Assembly: GCA_963695375.1 (NCBI GenBank)
Contig: OY968767.1
Span: 1,364,001-1,428,000 of the forward strand
DNA from: JACCVL01 sp963695375
Lineage (GTDB): Bacteria; Actinomycetota; Actinomycetes; Propionibacteriales; Nocardioidaceae
Direction of reading: 5' to 3'
DNA length: 64,000 nt
Below, in pieces: positions 51,241 through 60,285 of this stretch (its first letter is position 1; the number at the start of each line of letters is the position of its first letter). Below the pieces are notes generated by a model. The model was given only the letters and a program-made list of their open reading frames with translations, did not search any database and had not been told where the DNA came from. A program made the position numbers and the translations under genes.

Positions 51241-53139
51241 TCAGTCGAGCCGGGCGTCTCCGGTCAGCGGCAGCCGCAGCACTCCCGGACGTCGCGGTCC
51301 GGTGTGCACCGTGACCGGCTGCACCTCGCCGTTCCCGCTGTACGCGGTGTCGCTCGCCGCCACCACGACCCGCAGCCGGTGCCCGGCCGGCACCCGCTGG
51401 ACCACGGCGGGCAGCCGGACCCGGACCGGCTGCGTCACGTCGGTCACCCGGACCGGGCTGATCAGCCGGTTCTTCAGCCGCACGGTCCCGTCCGGGGCGA
51501 CGTCGTACAGCTTGGCGAACAGCACCAGCTTGCCCGCGGGCTCACCGTCTTGGCCCTGCTCGGCGACCGGCGCATCCAGCCGCAGCGTCAGCCGCGGGCT
51601 GCCGACCAGGACGGCCGGCTCGGCCAGCGGCCGCGTCGACCAGGCGGCGTACGTGCCCGGACCGTCGCTCGGCGGGTTGTGCACCAGCACGCCCTCCAGC
51701 GCGGAGGTCTCGGAGTACGACGTGGGCCCGTCGGCCGCGTTGGCGTAGGTCGCCGCACCGCGCCGCACCTGCTCTCGCCGGGTCACCAGCCGGTCGTCGC
51801 CGGACAGGAACAGCCGCTCGGTGGGCCGGGTACCGAGCCGGTCCCGGTACACGTAGGCCCCGCGGATGGCGGACCCGGCGTCGGCCGGGTCCGTGTCGTA
51901 GTCGACCCAGCTGCGGAAGTAGGCGAACCGCGGGCCCACCGGCGCCTGGTCGCGGCCGCGCACCCAGTGGTTCATCCAGTCCAGGAAGCGTTCGCCGAGG
52001 AAGGAGTCGCGCAGGTTGCCGCTGCCGAGATCCAGCTCACCGGGTGCCGGCGTGCCGCCGTCCGAGTGGCCCCAGGACTGCCAGACCATCCGGGTCTCGG
52101 TCCCGCCACGGCGCAGCTGTCGGTAGGTCGCCACCGCCTCCTGCAAGTTGAACAGCGTGTCCTTCTGACCCTGCACCAGCAGCGTCGGCGCGTCGATGCG
52201 CCCGGCATAGGTCGCCACCGAGGCCGACCGGGCCAACCGGAGGGTCCGACCGTCCGGATACCCGGTCGCGTTCATCTGGGCCATCGCCCGGCACGCCGCC
52301 CGGGCGAAGTTCGGGCACCCGGTGTTCCGGTCGGGGTCCACGGTGGACCCCTGCACGCCGTCGGAGATCCCGAGCCCGAAGAAGAACGCCGACCACTCCT
52401 TCTTGAACACACCCGGCGTGCGGTAGCGCACCTGCCCGGCACGGTTGCTGGTGTTGTTCGGCGCCAGGGAGTAGGCGAGGTCGTTCCAGGTGATCAGCGG
52501 GATCAACGCGTCCAGCCGGTCGTCCTGACCGGCGATGGCGAACTGGATCTGACCGCCGTACGACCCACCGATCATGCCGACCCGCGGGTCACCGGGAGCC
52601 TCGTCGGCGACGGTGCGCACGACGAACCGGTCACCAGCATCGGTCCGGGCTGGCTTGTCCCCGGCCAGCACGTCCAGCAGCTGCACTCCCGCCACGCCGT
52701 CCCAGTCCGGATCGTCCAGGTGGATCTTGCAGTCCGACCCGCCGAAGCCGAGACCGGAGTACGACAGCACGACGTACCCGGCGCGGGCGAAGCCGCGGCC
52801 GACCGCGCGCTGGTTGCTGTCGTCCTTGGCGCCGCCGAACCCGTGGGTGGTGAGGATCGCCGGGGCACGGTGCCGCCGGTCGACCCCGTCCGGGGTGTAG
52901 AGGTCGGCCACGACGGTGCAGCGCTGCTCCCGCTGCGGTCCCACCCGGGTCCGGACGCGCAGCGACCGCACCGAGTAGCCCGGCGTCTCACCGACCACCC
53001 GGGTGGCACCGGTCTGGCCGGCGGCGGCCACCGGCTCGGCGGCGGCCGAGGTGCCGCCCGGGAGTCCGGCGAGCAGCGTCCCCAGCATTCCGGTAGCCAG
53101 TCCCGTGGCCAGGACGGCGGGTCTGCGGATCGAACGCAT
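51241..53139 (-). CDS. Secreted CocE/NonD-type (X-Pro dipeptidyl-peptidase S15-like) hydrolase
   Basis: 632 residues. A signal peptide (MRSIRRPAVLATGLATGML, cleavage likely after SAAAE) precedes the S15 alpha/beta-hydrolase domain with THGFGGAKDD, nucleophile elbow GGSYGG, and catalytic histidine in SWGHSDGG. The C-terminal jelly-roll domain (from about 430: GPTSYSETSALEG to the end) is typical of the family. ATG 53139 has GGAGG five bases before. Expected activity is esterase/acylase or dipeptidyl peptidase on an extracellular substrate; which one is not decided by sequence. Confidence 0.9.
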   Translation of the reverse strand: MRSIRRPAVLATGLATGMLGTLLAGLPGGTSAAAEPVAAAGQTGATRVVGETPGYSVRSLRVRTRVGPQREQRCTVVADLYTPDGVDRRHRAPAILTTHGFGGAKDDSNQRAVGRGFARAGYVVLSYSGLGFGGSDCKIHLDDPDWDGVAGVQLLDVLAGDKPARTDAGDRFVVRTVADEAPGDPRVGMIGGSYGGQIQFAIAGQDDRLDALIPLITWNDLAYSLAPNNTSNRAGQVRYRTPGVFKKEWSAFFFGLGISDGVQGSTVDPDRNTGCPNFARAACRAMAQMNATGYPDGRTLRLARSASVATYAGRIDAPTLLVQGQKDTLFNLQEAVATYRQLRRGGTETRMVWQSWGHSDGGTPAPGELDLGSGNLRDSFLGERFLDWMNHWVRGRDQAPVGPRFAYFRSWVDYDTDPADAGSAIRGAYVYRDRLGTRPTERLFLSGDDRLVTRREQVRRGAATYANAADGPTSYSETSALEGVLVHNPPSDGPGTYAAWSTRPLAEPAVLVGSPRLTLRLDAPVAEQGQDGEPAGKLVLFAKLYDVAPDGTVRLKNRLISPVRVTDVTQPVRVRLPAVVQRVPAGHRLRVVVAASDTAYSGNGEVQPVTVHTGPRRPGVLRLPLTGDARLD

Positions 53140-53191
53140 GGAACCTCCAGGAGAAGACGTCCTCGGGTCCAACGAGCAGCGAGGCGGCGGG

Positions 53192-54142
53192 TTACTCGAG
53201 CGCACCGGCTCCGCGCGCCCGCCGGACCGTGTCGGCGACGATGGCCGCCACCTGGTCCGGGTGCGTCCGCAGCACCCAGTGCCCGGCCGGGACGTCGACC
53301 CGCTCGAGGTGCGGGTTCGCCGCCGCGGCCGCGCCCGCCAGCGCGGGGGTGACGAACGCGTCGTGCCGGGGCACGACGAGGGTGACCGGCAGCCGGGTGC
53401 TGCCGTCGCCGGCGGGTGTGCGCAGCCGCGGTCGCAGGTTGGCCCGGTACAACGCGAGCCCGCGGCGGGCGTCGCGGCCGAAGGTGTCCGCCCAGTGGCC
53501 CCCGTCCGAGAGCCGCTCGGCCGCGGCCAGCCGGGTCCGGATCGGGCGGGCCAACAGCGTCCACGCCAGCTCCGGTAGCACCGGGAGGTGGAACGCGGCG
53601 GCATACCAGGACCGTCGCCGTTGCGCCCGCAGCAGGCCGGCGCGACCGTCCCGGCGGGCCGTGCGGGCGAACTCCGCGAGGTGGTCCAGACCCGGCCCAC
53701 TGATCGAGCAGAACGAGGCGAGCCGGCCGTGCAGTCGCGGGTCGTCGCGCTCGAGGCAGACCGCGTCCCACAGGGCCGTCGACCCCCAGTCGTGACCGAC
53801 CAGGTGCACACCGGCGGCCGGGTCGACCGCGTCCAGGACGGCGACCAGGTCGTCCACCAGCCGGGCGACCCGGTAGCCGGCGGTGCGCCGCGGGGCCGTC
53901 GACCGGCCGGCGCCGCGGACGTCGTAGGTCACCACCCGGTGCCGCGGGACCAGCCGCTCGACCACGGGATCCCAGACGGTCTGCGTGTCCGGGTAGCCGT
54001 GCACGAGCAGCACGGTGGGGACGTCCGCTCCGGCTGGCCGACCCACCGTCGGGATCTCCCGCGGCTCGTGCACGCAGACCGCCAGGTCGACCGCGTCGGC
54101 GCCGGAACCGGAGCCGACCGTGAGCGAGCGCATGCGCCGCAT
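53192..54142 (-). CDS. Alpha/beta-hydrolase with Asp nucleophile, epoxide-hydrolase-like
   Basis: 316 residues, no export signal. The fold shows HGYPDTQTVWDPV (oxyanion region), GHDWGS with aspartate at the nucleophile elbow as in epoxide hydrolases and haloalkane dehalogenases, and the late PAGHWVLRTHPDQV histidine. A cap domain of about 80 residues lies between (SWYAAAFHLPVLPELAW). Either ATG 54142 or 54133 can be the start. It lies downstream on the same strand as, but 52 bases before, the S15-like gene, so they could be cotranscribed. Epoxide hydrolase is likelier than dehalogenase, which needs an aromatic halide-binding pair I cannot verify. Confidence 0.85.
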   Translation of the reverse strand: MRRMRSLTVGSGSGADAVDLAVCVHEPREIPTVGRPAGADVPTVLLVHGYPDTQTVWDPVVERLVPRHRVVTYDVRGAGRSTAPRRTAGYRVARLVDDLVAVLDAVDPAAGVHLVGHDWGSTALWDAVCLERDDPRLHGRLASFCSISGPGLDHLAEFARTARRDGRAGLLRAQRRRSWYAAAFHLPVLPELAWTLLARPIRTRLAAAERLSDGGHWADTFGRDARRGLALYRANLRPRLRTPAGDGSTRLPVTLVVPRHDAFVTPALAGAAAAANPHLERVDVPAGHWVLRTHPDQVAAIVADTVRRARGAGALE

Positions 54143-54182
54143 CCTGCACCGGCCCCGGGTGCCGGATGCGCTCAGCCGGGGC

Positions 54183-54206
54183 TAGAGTCCCTGGCGCCCG
54201 GGCGCC
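54183..54206 (+). promoter_or_regulatory. sucC promoter box and start-site palindrome
   Basis: TAGAGT -10 box (54183-54188) followed by the perfect 14-bp palindrome GGCGCCCGGGCGCC (54193-54206) at the expected transcription start. The leader of about 64 bases ends with GAAGGA. Confidence 0.5.
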
Positions 54207-54258
54207 GCGTCGGACTGGTCGCGCGGCGGCCCCCCGAACCGACGAAGGACGGCCCGAC

Positions 54259-55437
54259 GTGGACCTGATGGAGTACCAGGCCAAGCAGCTGTTCGCCAAG
54301 CACGGTGTGCACGCCACCCTCGGGGTCGTCGCCACCACGCCGGAGCAGGCACGGGCCGGAGCCGAGGAGCTCGGCGGCCGGGTGGTGGTCAAGGCCCAGG
54401 TCAAGGCCGGCGGCCGGGGCAAGGCGGGCGGCGTGAAGCTCGCCCAGGACCCGGCCGAGGCCGCCGCGCGGGCCGAGGAGATCCTCGGCATGCAGATCAA
54501 GGGTCTGACGGTGAACCGGGTCCTCGTCGCCCCGACGGCCGCGATCGCCGAGGAGTACTACTTCTCCTTCGTCCTCGACCGGTCGAACCGCTCATACCTC
54601 TGCATCGCCAGCGTCGAGGGTGGGGTGGAGATCGAGGAGGTCGCCCAGACCGACCCGGACGCGGTGGCGCAGATCGCCATCGACCCCGGCGCGGGGGTCG
54701 ACCAGGCCAAGGCACGGGAGATCGTCGCCGCCGCCCGCTTCCCCGCCGCGGTGGCCGACCAGGCGGTCGAGATGGTGCAGCAGCTGTGGCGGGTCTTCGT
54801 GGAGGAGGACGCCAGCCTGGTCGAGGTGAACCCGCTGGCCCGGCTCGAGGACGGGACGCTGGAGGCGCTGGACGGCAAGGTCACGCTCGACGCCAACGCC
54901 GACTTCCGGCACCCCGACCACGCCGATTTCGAGGACCAGGAGGCGGCCGACCCGTTGGAGGCGCAGGCGCGGGAGAAGGGCCTCAACTACGTCAAGCTCG
55001 ACGGGTCGGTCGGGATCATCGGCAACGGCGCCGGGCTGGTGATGTCCACCCTGGACGTGGTGGCGTACGCCGGAGCGGACTTCCCCGGCGCCGACGGGGC
55101 GGGCCAACGACCCGCGAACTTCCTCGACATCGGTGGCGGCGCCTCCGCCGAGGTGATGGCCGACGGGCTGCACATCGTCCTCGGTGACCCCCAGGTGCGC
55201 ACCGTGTTCGTCAACGTGTTCGGTGGCATCACCGCCTGCGATGCGGTCGCGAACGGGATCGTGCACGCCCTGGAGCTGCTCGGCGACGAGGCGGACAAGC
55301 CCCTGGTCGTCCGGCTCGACGGCAACAACGTCGACGAGGGCCGGCGGATCCTCGCCGAGGCGGACCATCCGCTGGTGACGGTGGTCGACACCATGGACGG
55401 CGCCGCCCACCGGGCCGCCGAGCTGGCCGCGAGCTGA
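54259..55437 (+). CDS. sucC: Succinate-CoA ligase, beta subunit
   Basis: ATP-grasp subunit of the TCA enzyme that makes succinate with ATP or GTP. The 392-residue product has LMEYQAKQLFAKHGV, VVKAQVKAGGRGKAGGVKLA, LVEVNPLARLEDG and the C-terminal NVFGGITACDAVANGIV. GTG 54259 is spaced from GAAGGA. It forms an operon with sucD 19 bases on and sits in the same order as in M. tuberculosis. Confidence 0.97.
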   Translation: MDLMEYQAKQLFAKHGVHATLGVVATTPEQARAGAEELGGRVVVKAQVKAGGRGKAGGVKLAQDPAEAAARAEEILGMQIKGLTVNRVLVAPTAAIAEEYYFSFVLDRSNRSYLCIASVEGGVEIEEVAQTDPDAVAQIAIDPGAGVDQAKAREIVAAARFPAAVADQAVEMVQQLWRVFVEEDASLVEVNPLARLEDGTLEALDGKVTLDANADFRHPDHADFEDQEAADPLEAQAREKGLNYVKLDGSVGIIGNGAGLVMSTLDVVAYAGADFPGADGAGQRPANFLDIGGGASAEVMADGLHIVLGDPQVRTVFVNVFGGITACDAVANGIVHALELLGDEADKPLVVRLDGNNVDEGRRILAEADHPLVTVVDTMDGAAHRAAELAAS

Positions 55438-55456
55438 GGGACGAGGAGCAACCCGA

Positions 55457-56344
55457 ATGTCGATCTTTCTGGACGCGAGCTCGAAGGTCATCGTGCAGGG
55501 CATGACCGGCGCCGAGGGCTCCAAGCACACCCGGCGGATGCTCGCCGCCGGCACCGCGATCGTCGGGGGCGTGAACGCCCGCAAGGCGGGGACGACGGTG
55601 GACGTCGACGGGTCCGAGCAGCCGGTGTTCGGCACCGTCGAGGAGGCGGTCGCCGCGACCGGTGCGGACGTGTCGGTCGTCTTCGTCCCGCCCGCCTTCG
55701 CCAAGGACGCCGTGCTGGAGGCCGTCGGCGCCGAGGTGCCGCTGGTGGTGGTCATCACCGAGGGCATCCCGGTGCACGACACCGCCGCGTTCTTCGCGGC
55801 CGCACAGGCCTCCGGCGGCACCCGGATCGTGGGGCCGAACTGCCCGGGCGTCATCACGCCCGGCGGGTCGAACGCCGGCATCATTCCCGCCGACATCACC
55901 GGGCCGGGCCGGATCGGGCTGGTCAGCAAGTCCGGCACGCTGACTTACCAGCTGATGTACGAGCTGCGCGACATCGGGTTCAGTACCGCGGTCGGGATCG
56001 GCGGCGACCCGATCATCGGCTCCACGCACATCGACTGCCTGCGCGCCTTCCAGAACGACCCGGACACCGACGCGGTCATCATGGTCGGCGAGATCGGCGG
56101 TGACGCCGAGGAGCGGGCGGCCGAGTTCATCGCGGCCGAGGTCACCAAGCCCGTCGTCGGCTACGTCGCGGGCTTCACCGCGCCGGAGGGCAAGACCATG
56201 GGTCACGCCGGGGCGATCGTCTCCGGCTCGTCCGGGACCGCCGAGGCCAAGAAGCAGGCGCTGGAGGCGGCCGGCGTGCGGGTGGGCAAGACGCCGAGCG
56301 AGACCGCCACCTTGATGCGCGAGGTCGTGCAGCAGCTGGGCTGA
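55457..56344 (+). CDS. sucD: Succinate-CoA ligase, alpha subunit
   Basis: Holds the phosphohistidine and CoA site. The 295-residue product has VIVQGMTGAEGSKHT, GPNCPGVITPG, GRIGLVSKSGTLTYQL and the active His250 in MGHAGAIVSG. ATG 55457 follows GAGGAG. It converges with the sigma-like fusion gene 15 bases on. Confidence 0.98.
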   Translation: MSIFLDASSKVIVQGMTGAEGSKHTRRMLAAGTAIVGGVNARKAGTTVDVDGSEQPVFGTVEEAVAATGADVSVVFVPPAFAKDAVLEAVGAEVPLVVVITEGIPVHDTAAFFAAAQASGGTRIVGPNCPGVITPGGSNAGIIPADITGPGRIGLVSKSGTLTYQLMYELRDIGFSTAVGIGGDPIIGSTHIDCLRAFQNDPDTDAVIMVGEIGGDAEERAAEFIAAEVTKPVVGYVAGFTAPEGKTMGHAGAIVSGSSGTAEAKKQALEAAGVRVGKTPSETATLMREVVQQLG

Positions 56345-56359
56345 TCCTGGTCCGGGCGG

Positions 56360-58183
56360 TCAGCCCAGCTCGTCCAGCCGTTCACCGGCACGCAGCAGCA
56401 GCCGGCCGAACGCTCCCGGGGTGACGTCGGACTGTGCGGTCGGGGAGAACGTCAGCTGCGTCAGCGCCCGGCCGTTGCGCACCAGGCCGACCCGGTAGAA
56501 CACCTTGCCCCGCGGCAGCTCGTAGGTGAGCCGCCAGACCCGCCCCACGACGTCGCCGGCCCGCACGGTCCCGGAGCTGTCCACCGAGGCCGAGGGCTGG
56601 CGGTCGGGGCAGGTGCGGATCCGCCCGGCGGTGTCGGCGATGAAGTCGGCCGCCGCGGCGGCGGAGCCCAGCACTCCCAGCGTCTGGGTGATCCCGAATC
56701 GCGTCGGGAGGTCGCCCCGTGGCATCACGAAGGCCCGGGACCGCTCGCCACGCACCCCGCTGCCGGAAAAATCGGTCCGGTCGCACAAGGTGGCGGCCAC
56801 ATTCGGGTCGGCGGACACCGGGTCGGTTCCCACCCAGGGGGTGGTGAGCCGACCGACCGGCGGCAGGTCGACCACGCCGAGGAACCCGCGGACCTCGCCG
56901 GTCGGCGGCAGCGGTGCCGGCCGGATGCGCGCCCGCGGCGGGCACTCGTCGTCCCCGGTGCCCCGGAGACCGCACAGCATGGCCAGCGCGTCCCGCATGC
57001 TCTGCGCGATCGTCACCGGGTCCGCCGCCGTGCGCCGCTCCACCTCGTGCGCCAACACGGTGGTCACCCGCCCGGAGCGGGTCAGTGCCACCGAGACCGA
57101 CCGGACCGGGTCCGACCACTGCCGCAGCTCCAGCACCGTCACGTCGGTGCCGTCGCGGGGGATGGTGTAGCTCTCCAGCAGCTGCACCCGCGGCACCTGG
57201 CAGCCCGCGTACCAGCGCACCAGCCGGTCGTAGGCCTTGGTCGCCGCCGCGCGGGTGCGAGAGACCTCGACCGCCTCCACCGCGAGCTGGGCAGGCCCCC
57301 CGACGGTCTCGAAGGTCCGTACGTACGCCGCCTCCCGGCGGAGGTCTGCGGCCGGTTGCTGGTTGCAGGAGGGGTAGACCGCACCCGCGCCGGGCCGGGT
57401 GCTCGTCGACGCGATCCGCCATCGCGCGCTGCGGTCGAGCCGACTGATCTGGTCGGAGTCGAGCAGCTGACCGGCGTCGACGACCGGCGGGTCCGGTTCG
57501 CTCACCGGCAGCACGCTCTCTCCGATCTGCCGGCGTTCCGGGGCGACGACGGTGTCCTCACCGGCCGGTGCGGGGGTGGTCACGAAGAGCCCCGCCCCGG
57601 CCAGCGCCGCGGCCGTGCCAGCCGCGACCAGCACCGCGCCGCGGCGCTGCTGGCGGCGGCCCTGGCGGCGCACCGTGGACGGCATCGGTGCCGCCAGCGG
57701 GTCGGTGACCCGCTGGAGGGCGCGCAGCCGGGACGCCAGCGCCGACCGGTCGGCCCCGAGCCGGCTCTGGACGTGCGCGAGCGCGTCGTCGGTGGACCGG
57801 ACCGCCACGTCGTCGGTGACCCCGACCTCGCGCGCGGCGGCCGGCAGGTCCCTGCGGGCGAGCGTCTGCAGGACCAGCAGCCGCAGCCCGACCGTCGGCA
57901 GCTCACCCAAGACCCCGAGCAGCTCCCGGTCGGTGCCCGAGTCGTCCAGCCGTCGGCGCAGGTGCGCCGTGTGCCGGAGCGCGGCCAGCTGCCACGCCTC
58001 GTGCCGGACCGCCGCCTCGGTGTCCCGCCGGCGCAGCACCCGCCAGCGCTGCCAGGCGTGGGTGTAGGCGTCCCGCGTCGCCGCCGCCGCGGCCCCGAGA
58101 TCCGCGGTCACCACGTAGGTCTGCAGCAACACGTGCCGGCGCGTCTGGGCGTAGAACGCGTCGAACTCGTCCGCGCGCGCCAT
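56360..58183 (-). CDS. ECF-sigma-like N-terminus fused to a transmembrane sensor-type protein
   Basis: 607 residues. Residues 6-75 resemble sigma region 2 (FDAFYAQTRRHVLLQTYVVTADLGAAAAA, then AYTHAWQRWRVLRRRD). Residues 88-142 resemble region 4 (LGELPTVGLRLLVLQTLARRDLPAAAREVGVTDDVAVRS). Then a transmembrane segment (182-203) and an extracytoplasmic part of about 400 residues with six cysteines (pairs in CNQQP/CQVPR, CGLRG/CPPRA, CDRTD/CPDRQ). The sigma parts are divergent; I cannot show that they bind core polymerase or promoter. ATG 58183 follows AGAGGAGA by seven bases. The neighbour on the left is convergent; perM is divergent. Confidence 0.75.
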   Translation of the reverse strand: MARADEFDAFYAQTRRHVLLQTYVVTADLGAAAAATRDAYTHAWQRWRVLRRRDTEAAVRHEAWQLAALRHTAHLRRRLDDSGTDRELLGVLGELPTVGLRLLVLQTLARRDLPAAAREVGVTDDVAVRSTDDALAHVQSRLGADRSALASRLRALQRVTDPLAAPMPSTVRRQGRRQQRRGAVLVAAGTAAALAGAGLFVTTPAPAGEDTVVAPERRQIGESVLPVSEPDPPVVDAGQLLDSDQISRLDRSARWRIASTSTRPGAGAVYPSCNQQPAADLRREAAYVRTFETVGGPAQLAVEAVEVSRTRAAATKAYDRLVRWYAGCQVPRVQLLESYTIPRDGTDVTVLELRQWSDPVRSVSVALTRSGRVTTVLAHEVERRTAADPVTIAQSMRDALAMLCGLRGTGDDECPPRARIRPAPLPPTGEVRGFLGVVDLPPVGRLTTPWVGTDPVSADPNVAATLCDRTDFSGSGVRGERSRAFVMPRGDLPTRFGITQTLGVLGSAAAAADFIADTAGRIRTCPDRQPSASVDSSGTVRAGDVVGRVWRLTYELPRGKVFYRVGLVRNGRALTQLTFSPTAQSDVTPGAFGRLLLRAGERLDELG

Positions 58184-58286
58184 CTGCGGATCTCCTCTGG
58201 ACGGGGCGGGCCGGTGGGGCAGCTCGACGGTACGCGACGGCGCGGCAGCGCGGCGAACCGGTCGCGGTGCCGCACGATGGATCACG

Positions 58287-59603
58287 ATGCCCGCAGTCCG
58301 TGTTCCTGAGGCTCCCGTCGTCGCCGGCCACGACACCGGTGCGCCGACTCCGTGGGCCGGGTGGGCCCTGGTGCTGCCGGCCTGCCTGGCAGCGATGGCG
58401 GTGGCGGCCGCCGGGCTGGTACTGGCCGCCGGGGCGGCGGTCGTGCTCTGGTTCGCCGCCGGCGGCGCCGGGCCCAGCAGCGAGGCAGTCCGCACCGGCG
58501 CGGTGCTGTGGCTGACCGCGCACGGCGGATCGCCGGCCGTCGGAGGCGTGACCCTGTCCCTCGTCCCGCTGCTCGTCCCGCTGCTGCTCGGTGCCGCCCT
58601 GGCCCGCACCGGGCGGTGGGTGCTGCACCGCTCGGGACTGCCGCCGACCCCGCCGGTGCACGACGGCGCGGTCGTCGCGGCCGTCGCGGCCGGCGCCGGC
58701 AGCTATGCCGTGCTGGTCGGGCTGGTCGGCGGGGCGGTCCGCCTGTCGGGGGACCCCGGCGTGCTGGGCACCGACATCGCCCGCGCTGTCGGGCTGACCC
58801 TCGGCGGCGCCGGACTCGCCCTCGCGGTCGGCCTCGGTCGGGCCGCCGGCAGCTGGCGAGCGCTCGCGGACCGGTCGCCGGTCGAGGTCGCCGCGGCGGT
58901 CCGCGGTGCTGCGGCCGGCCTGGTCACCGTGCTCGGCGCGGCCGCGCTGCTGCTGCTGGCCGTGCTGGCGGTGCACGCCGACCGGGTCCTGACGGTCGGC
59001 CGCGAGCTGTCGCCGGGGATCGGTGGCGTCCTGGCCCTGACGCTGGTCTGCGCCATCGTGTTGCCGAACGCGGTGCTGTGGACGGCCGGCTACCTCGCCG
59101 GGCCCGGCTTCGCCGTCGGGACCGGCACGGCCGTCGCGCCGGGGGGCGTGCTGCTCGGCCCGCTCCCCGCCTTCCCCCTGCTCGGCGCGCTGCCCGCCGC
59201 CGGCGCCGGTCCGGCCTGGGGGGACGCGCTGCTGTTGCTGCCCGTGCTGGCGGGGGTGCTCGCGGGGGTGACCGCGGCCCGCAGCCTGGCGGTGGACGGG
59301 TGGCTGCGGCCGGGCCTGACCGGTGCCGCCGCGGGGCTCTTGGCCGGGGGGATGCTCGCACTGGCGCTCACGCTGTCCGGGGGGGCGGTGGGGCCCGGTC
59401 GGATGGCCGACACCGGCCCGCTCACCGCCGCGTCGGTCGCGGTCGTGCTCACCCTCACGGTGGCGGCAGCCGCCGGAGCGGTCGCCCGCCAGGCGCTGCG
59501 CGGCCGGCGGCTGCTGCCCGCAGGGGTCCTTCCGGCAGCGATGGGGGTCCCGGCCAGGGCCTCGACCGGGTGGTCTGCGGTCCGGTCCCGGCTGCGCCGC
59601 TGA
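58287..59603 (+). CDS. perM: DUF6350/PerM-like polytopic membrane protein
   Basis: 438 residues with about eleven hydrophobic segments and short polar loops. In mycobacteria, PerM (Rv0955), next to purN-purH, is a divisome-associated membrane protein. Position and topology agree with it, and GTGTAVAPGGVLLGPLPAFPLLGALP is a family-like phrase. ATG 58287 is the first good start. It is followed by purN after 46 bases. Identity rests on synteny more than on motifs. Confidence 0.75.
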   Translation: MPAVRVPEAPVVAGHDTGAPTPWAGWALVLPACLAAMAVAAAGLVLAAGAAVVLWFAAGGAGPSSEAVRTGAVLWLTAHGGSPAVGGVTLSLVPLLVPLLLGAALARTGRWVLHRSGLPPTPPVHDGAVVAAVAAGAGSYAVLVGLVGGAVRLSGDPGVLGTDIARAVGLTLGGAGLALAVGLGRAAGSWRALADRSPVEVAAAVRGAAAGLVTVLGAAALLLLAVLAVHADRVLTVGRELSPGIGGVLALTLVCAIVLPNAVLWTAGYLAGPGFAVGTGTAVAPGGVLLGPLPAFPLLGALPAAGAGPAWGDALLLLPVLAGVLAGVTAARSLAVDGWLRPGLTGAAAGLLAGGMLALALTLSGGAVGPGRMADTGPLTAASVAVVLTLTVAAAAGAVARQALRGRRLLPAGVLPAAMGVPARASTGWSAVRSRLRR

Positions 59604-59635
59604 GCGCCGCTGAACAGCCGGCCGACCCCGCTCGC

Positions 59636-59641
59636 TAGGGT
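59636..59641 (+). promoter_or_regulatory. -10 box of purN, leaderless
   Basis: TAGGGT ends eight bases before the GTG at 59650. Confidence 0.5.
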
Positions 59642-59649
59642 GACCGGCC

Positions 59650-60285
59650 GTGCCCGATCGCTTCGGACCCTTCACCCCCGGCCCCGCCCGCGTCGTGGTG
59701 CTGGTGTCCGGCTCCGGGACCAATCTGCAGGCGCTGCTGGAGGCGTCCGCGCGCCCGTCGTACGGGGTCGAGGTCGTCGCCGTGGGCGCCGACCGGGAGG
59801 GCACCGGCGGCGTCCGTCGGGCCGAGCGGGCCGGGCTGCCCACCTTCGTCTGCCCGGTGCACGACTACGCGGACCGGGACGGCTGGGATCGGGCGCTGAC
59901 CGAGCGGGTCGCTGCGCACCGACCCGACCTGGTGGTGTCCGCCGGGTTCCTCAAGCTCGTCGGCCCGGTGTTCCTCCGCCGCTTCGGCGGCACCTACCTG
60001 AACACCCACAACGCGCTGCTGCCGGCGTTCCCCGGCGTGCACGGTCCCCGAGACGCCCTGGAGTACGGCGTCAAGGTCAGCGGCGCCACCTTGTTCGTCG
60101 TCGACGCCGGCATGGACACCGGGGCGATCGTCGCGCAGGTCGCGGTGCCGGTGCTGTCCGACGACGACGAGGAGTCGCTCACCGCCCGGATCAAGGCCGC
60201 CGAGCAGCGTCAGCTGGTGGAGTACCTCGGCCGGATGGCGCGTGCGGGCTGGACCGTCGACGACAGGAAGGTCACCGTGCCGTGA
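59650..60285 (+). CDS. purN: Phosphoribosylglycinamide formyltransferase
   Basis: Transfers formyl from 10-formyl-THF to GAR, the third step of purine synthesis. The 211-residue product has VLVSGSGTNLQALLE, the active-site Asn/His in NTHNALLPAFPGVHG and Asp in VDAGMDTGAI. The stop overlaps the purH GTG in GTGA. Confidence 0.96.
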   Translation: MPDRFGPFTPGPARVVVLVSGSGTNLQALLEASARPSYGVEVVAVGADREGTGGVRRAERAGLPTFVCPVHDYADRDGWDRALTERVAAHRPDLVVSAGFLKLVGPVFLRRFGGTYLNTHNALLPAFPGVHGPRDALEYGVKVSGATLFVVDAGMDTGAIVAQVAVPVLSDDDEESLTARIKAAEQRQLVEYLGRMARAGWTVDDRKVTVP

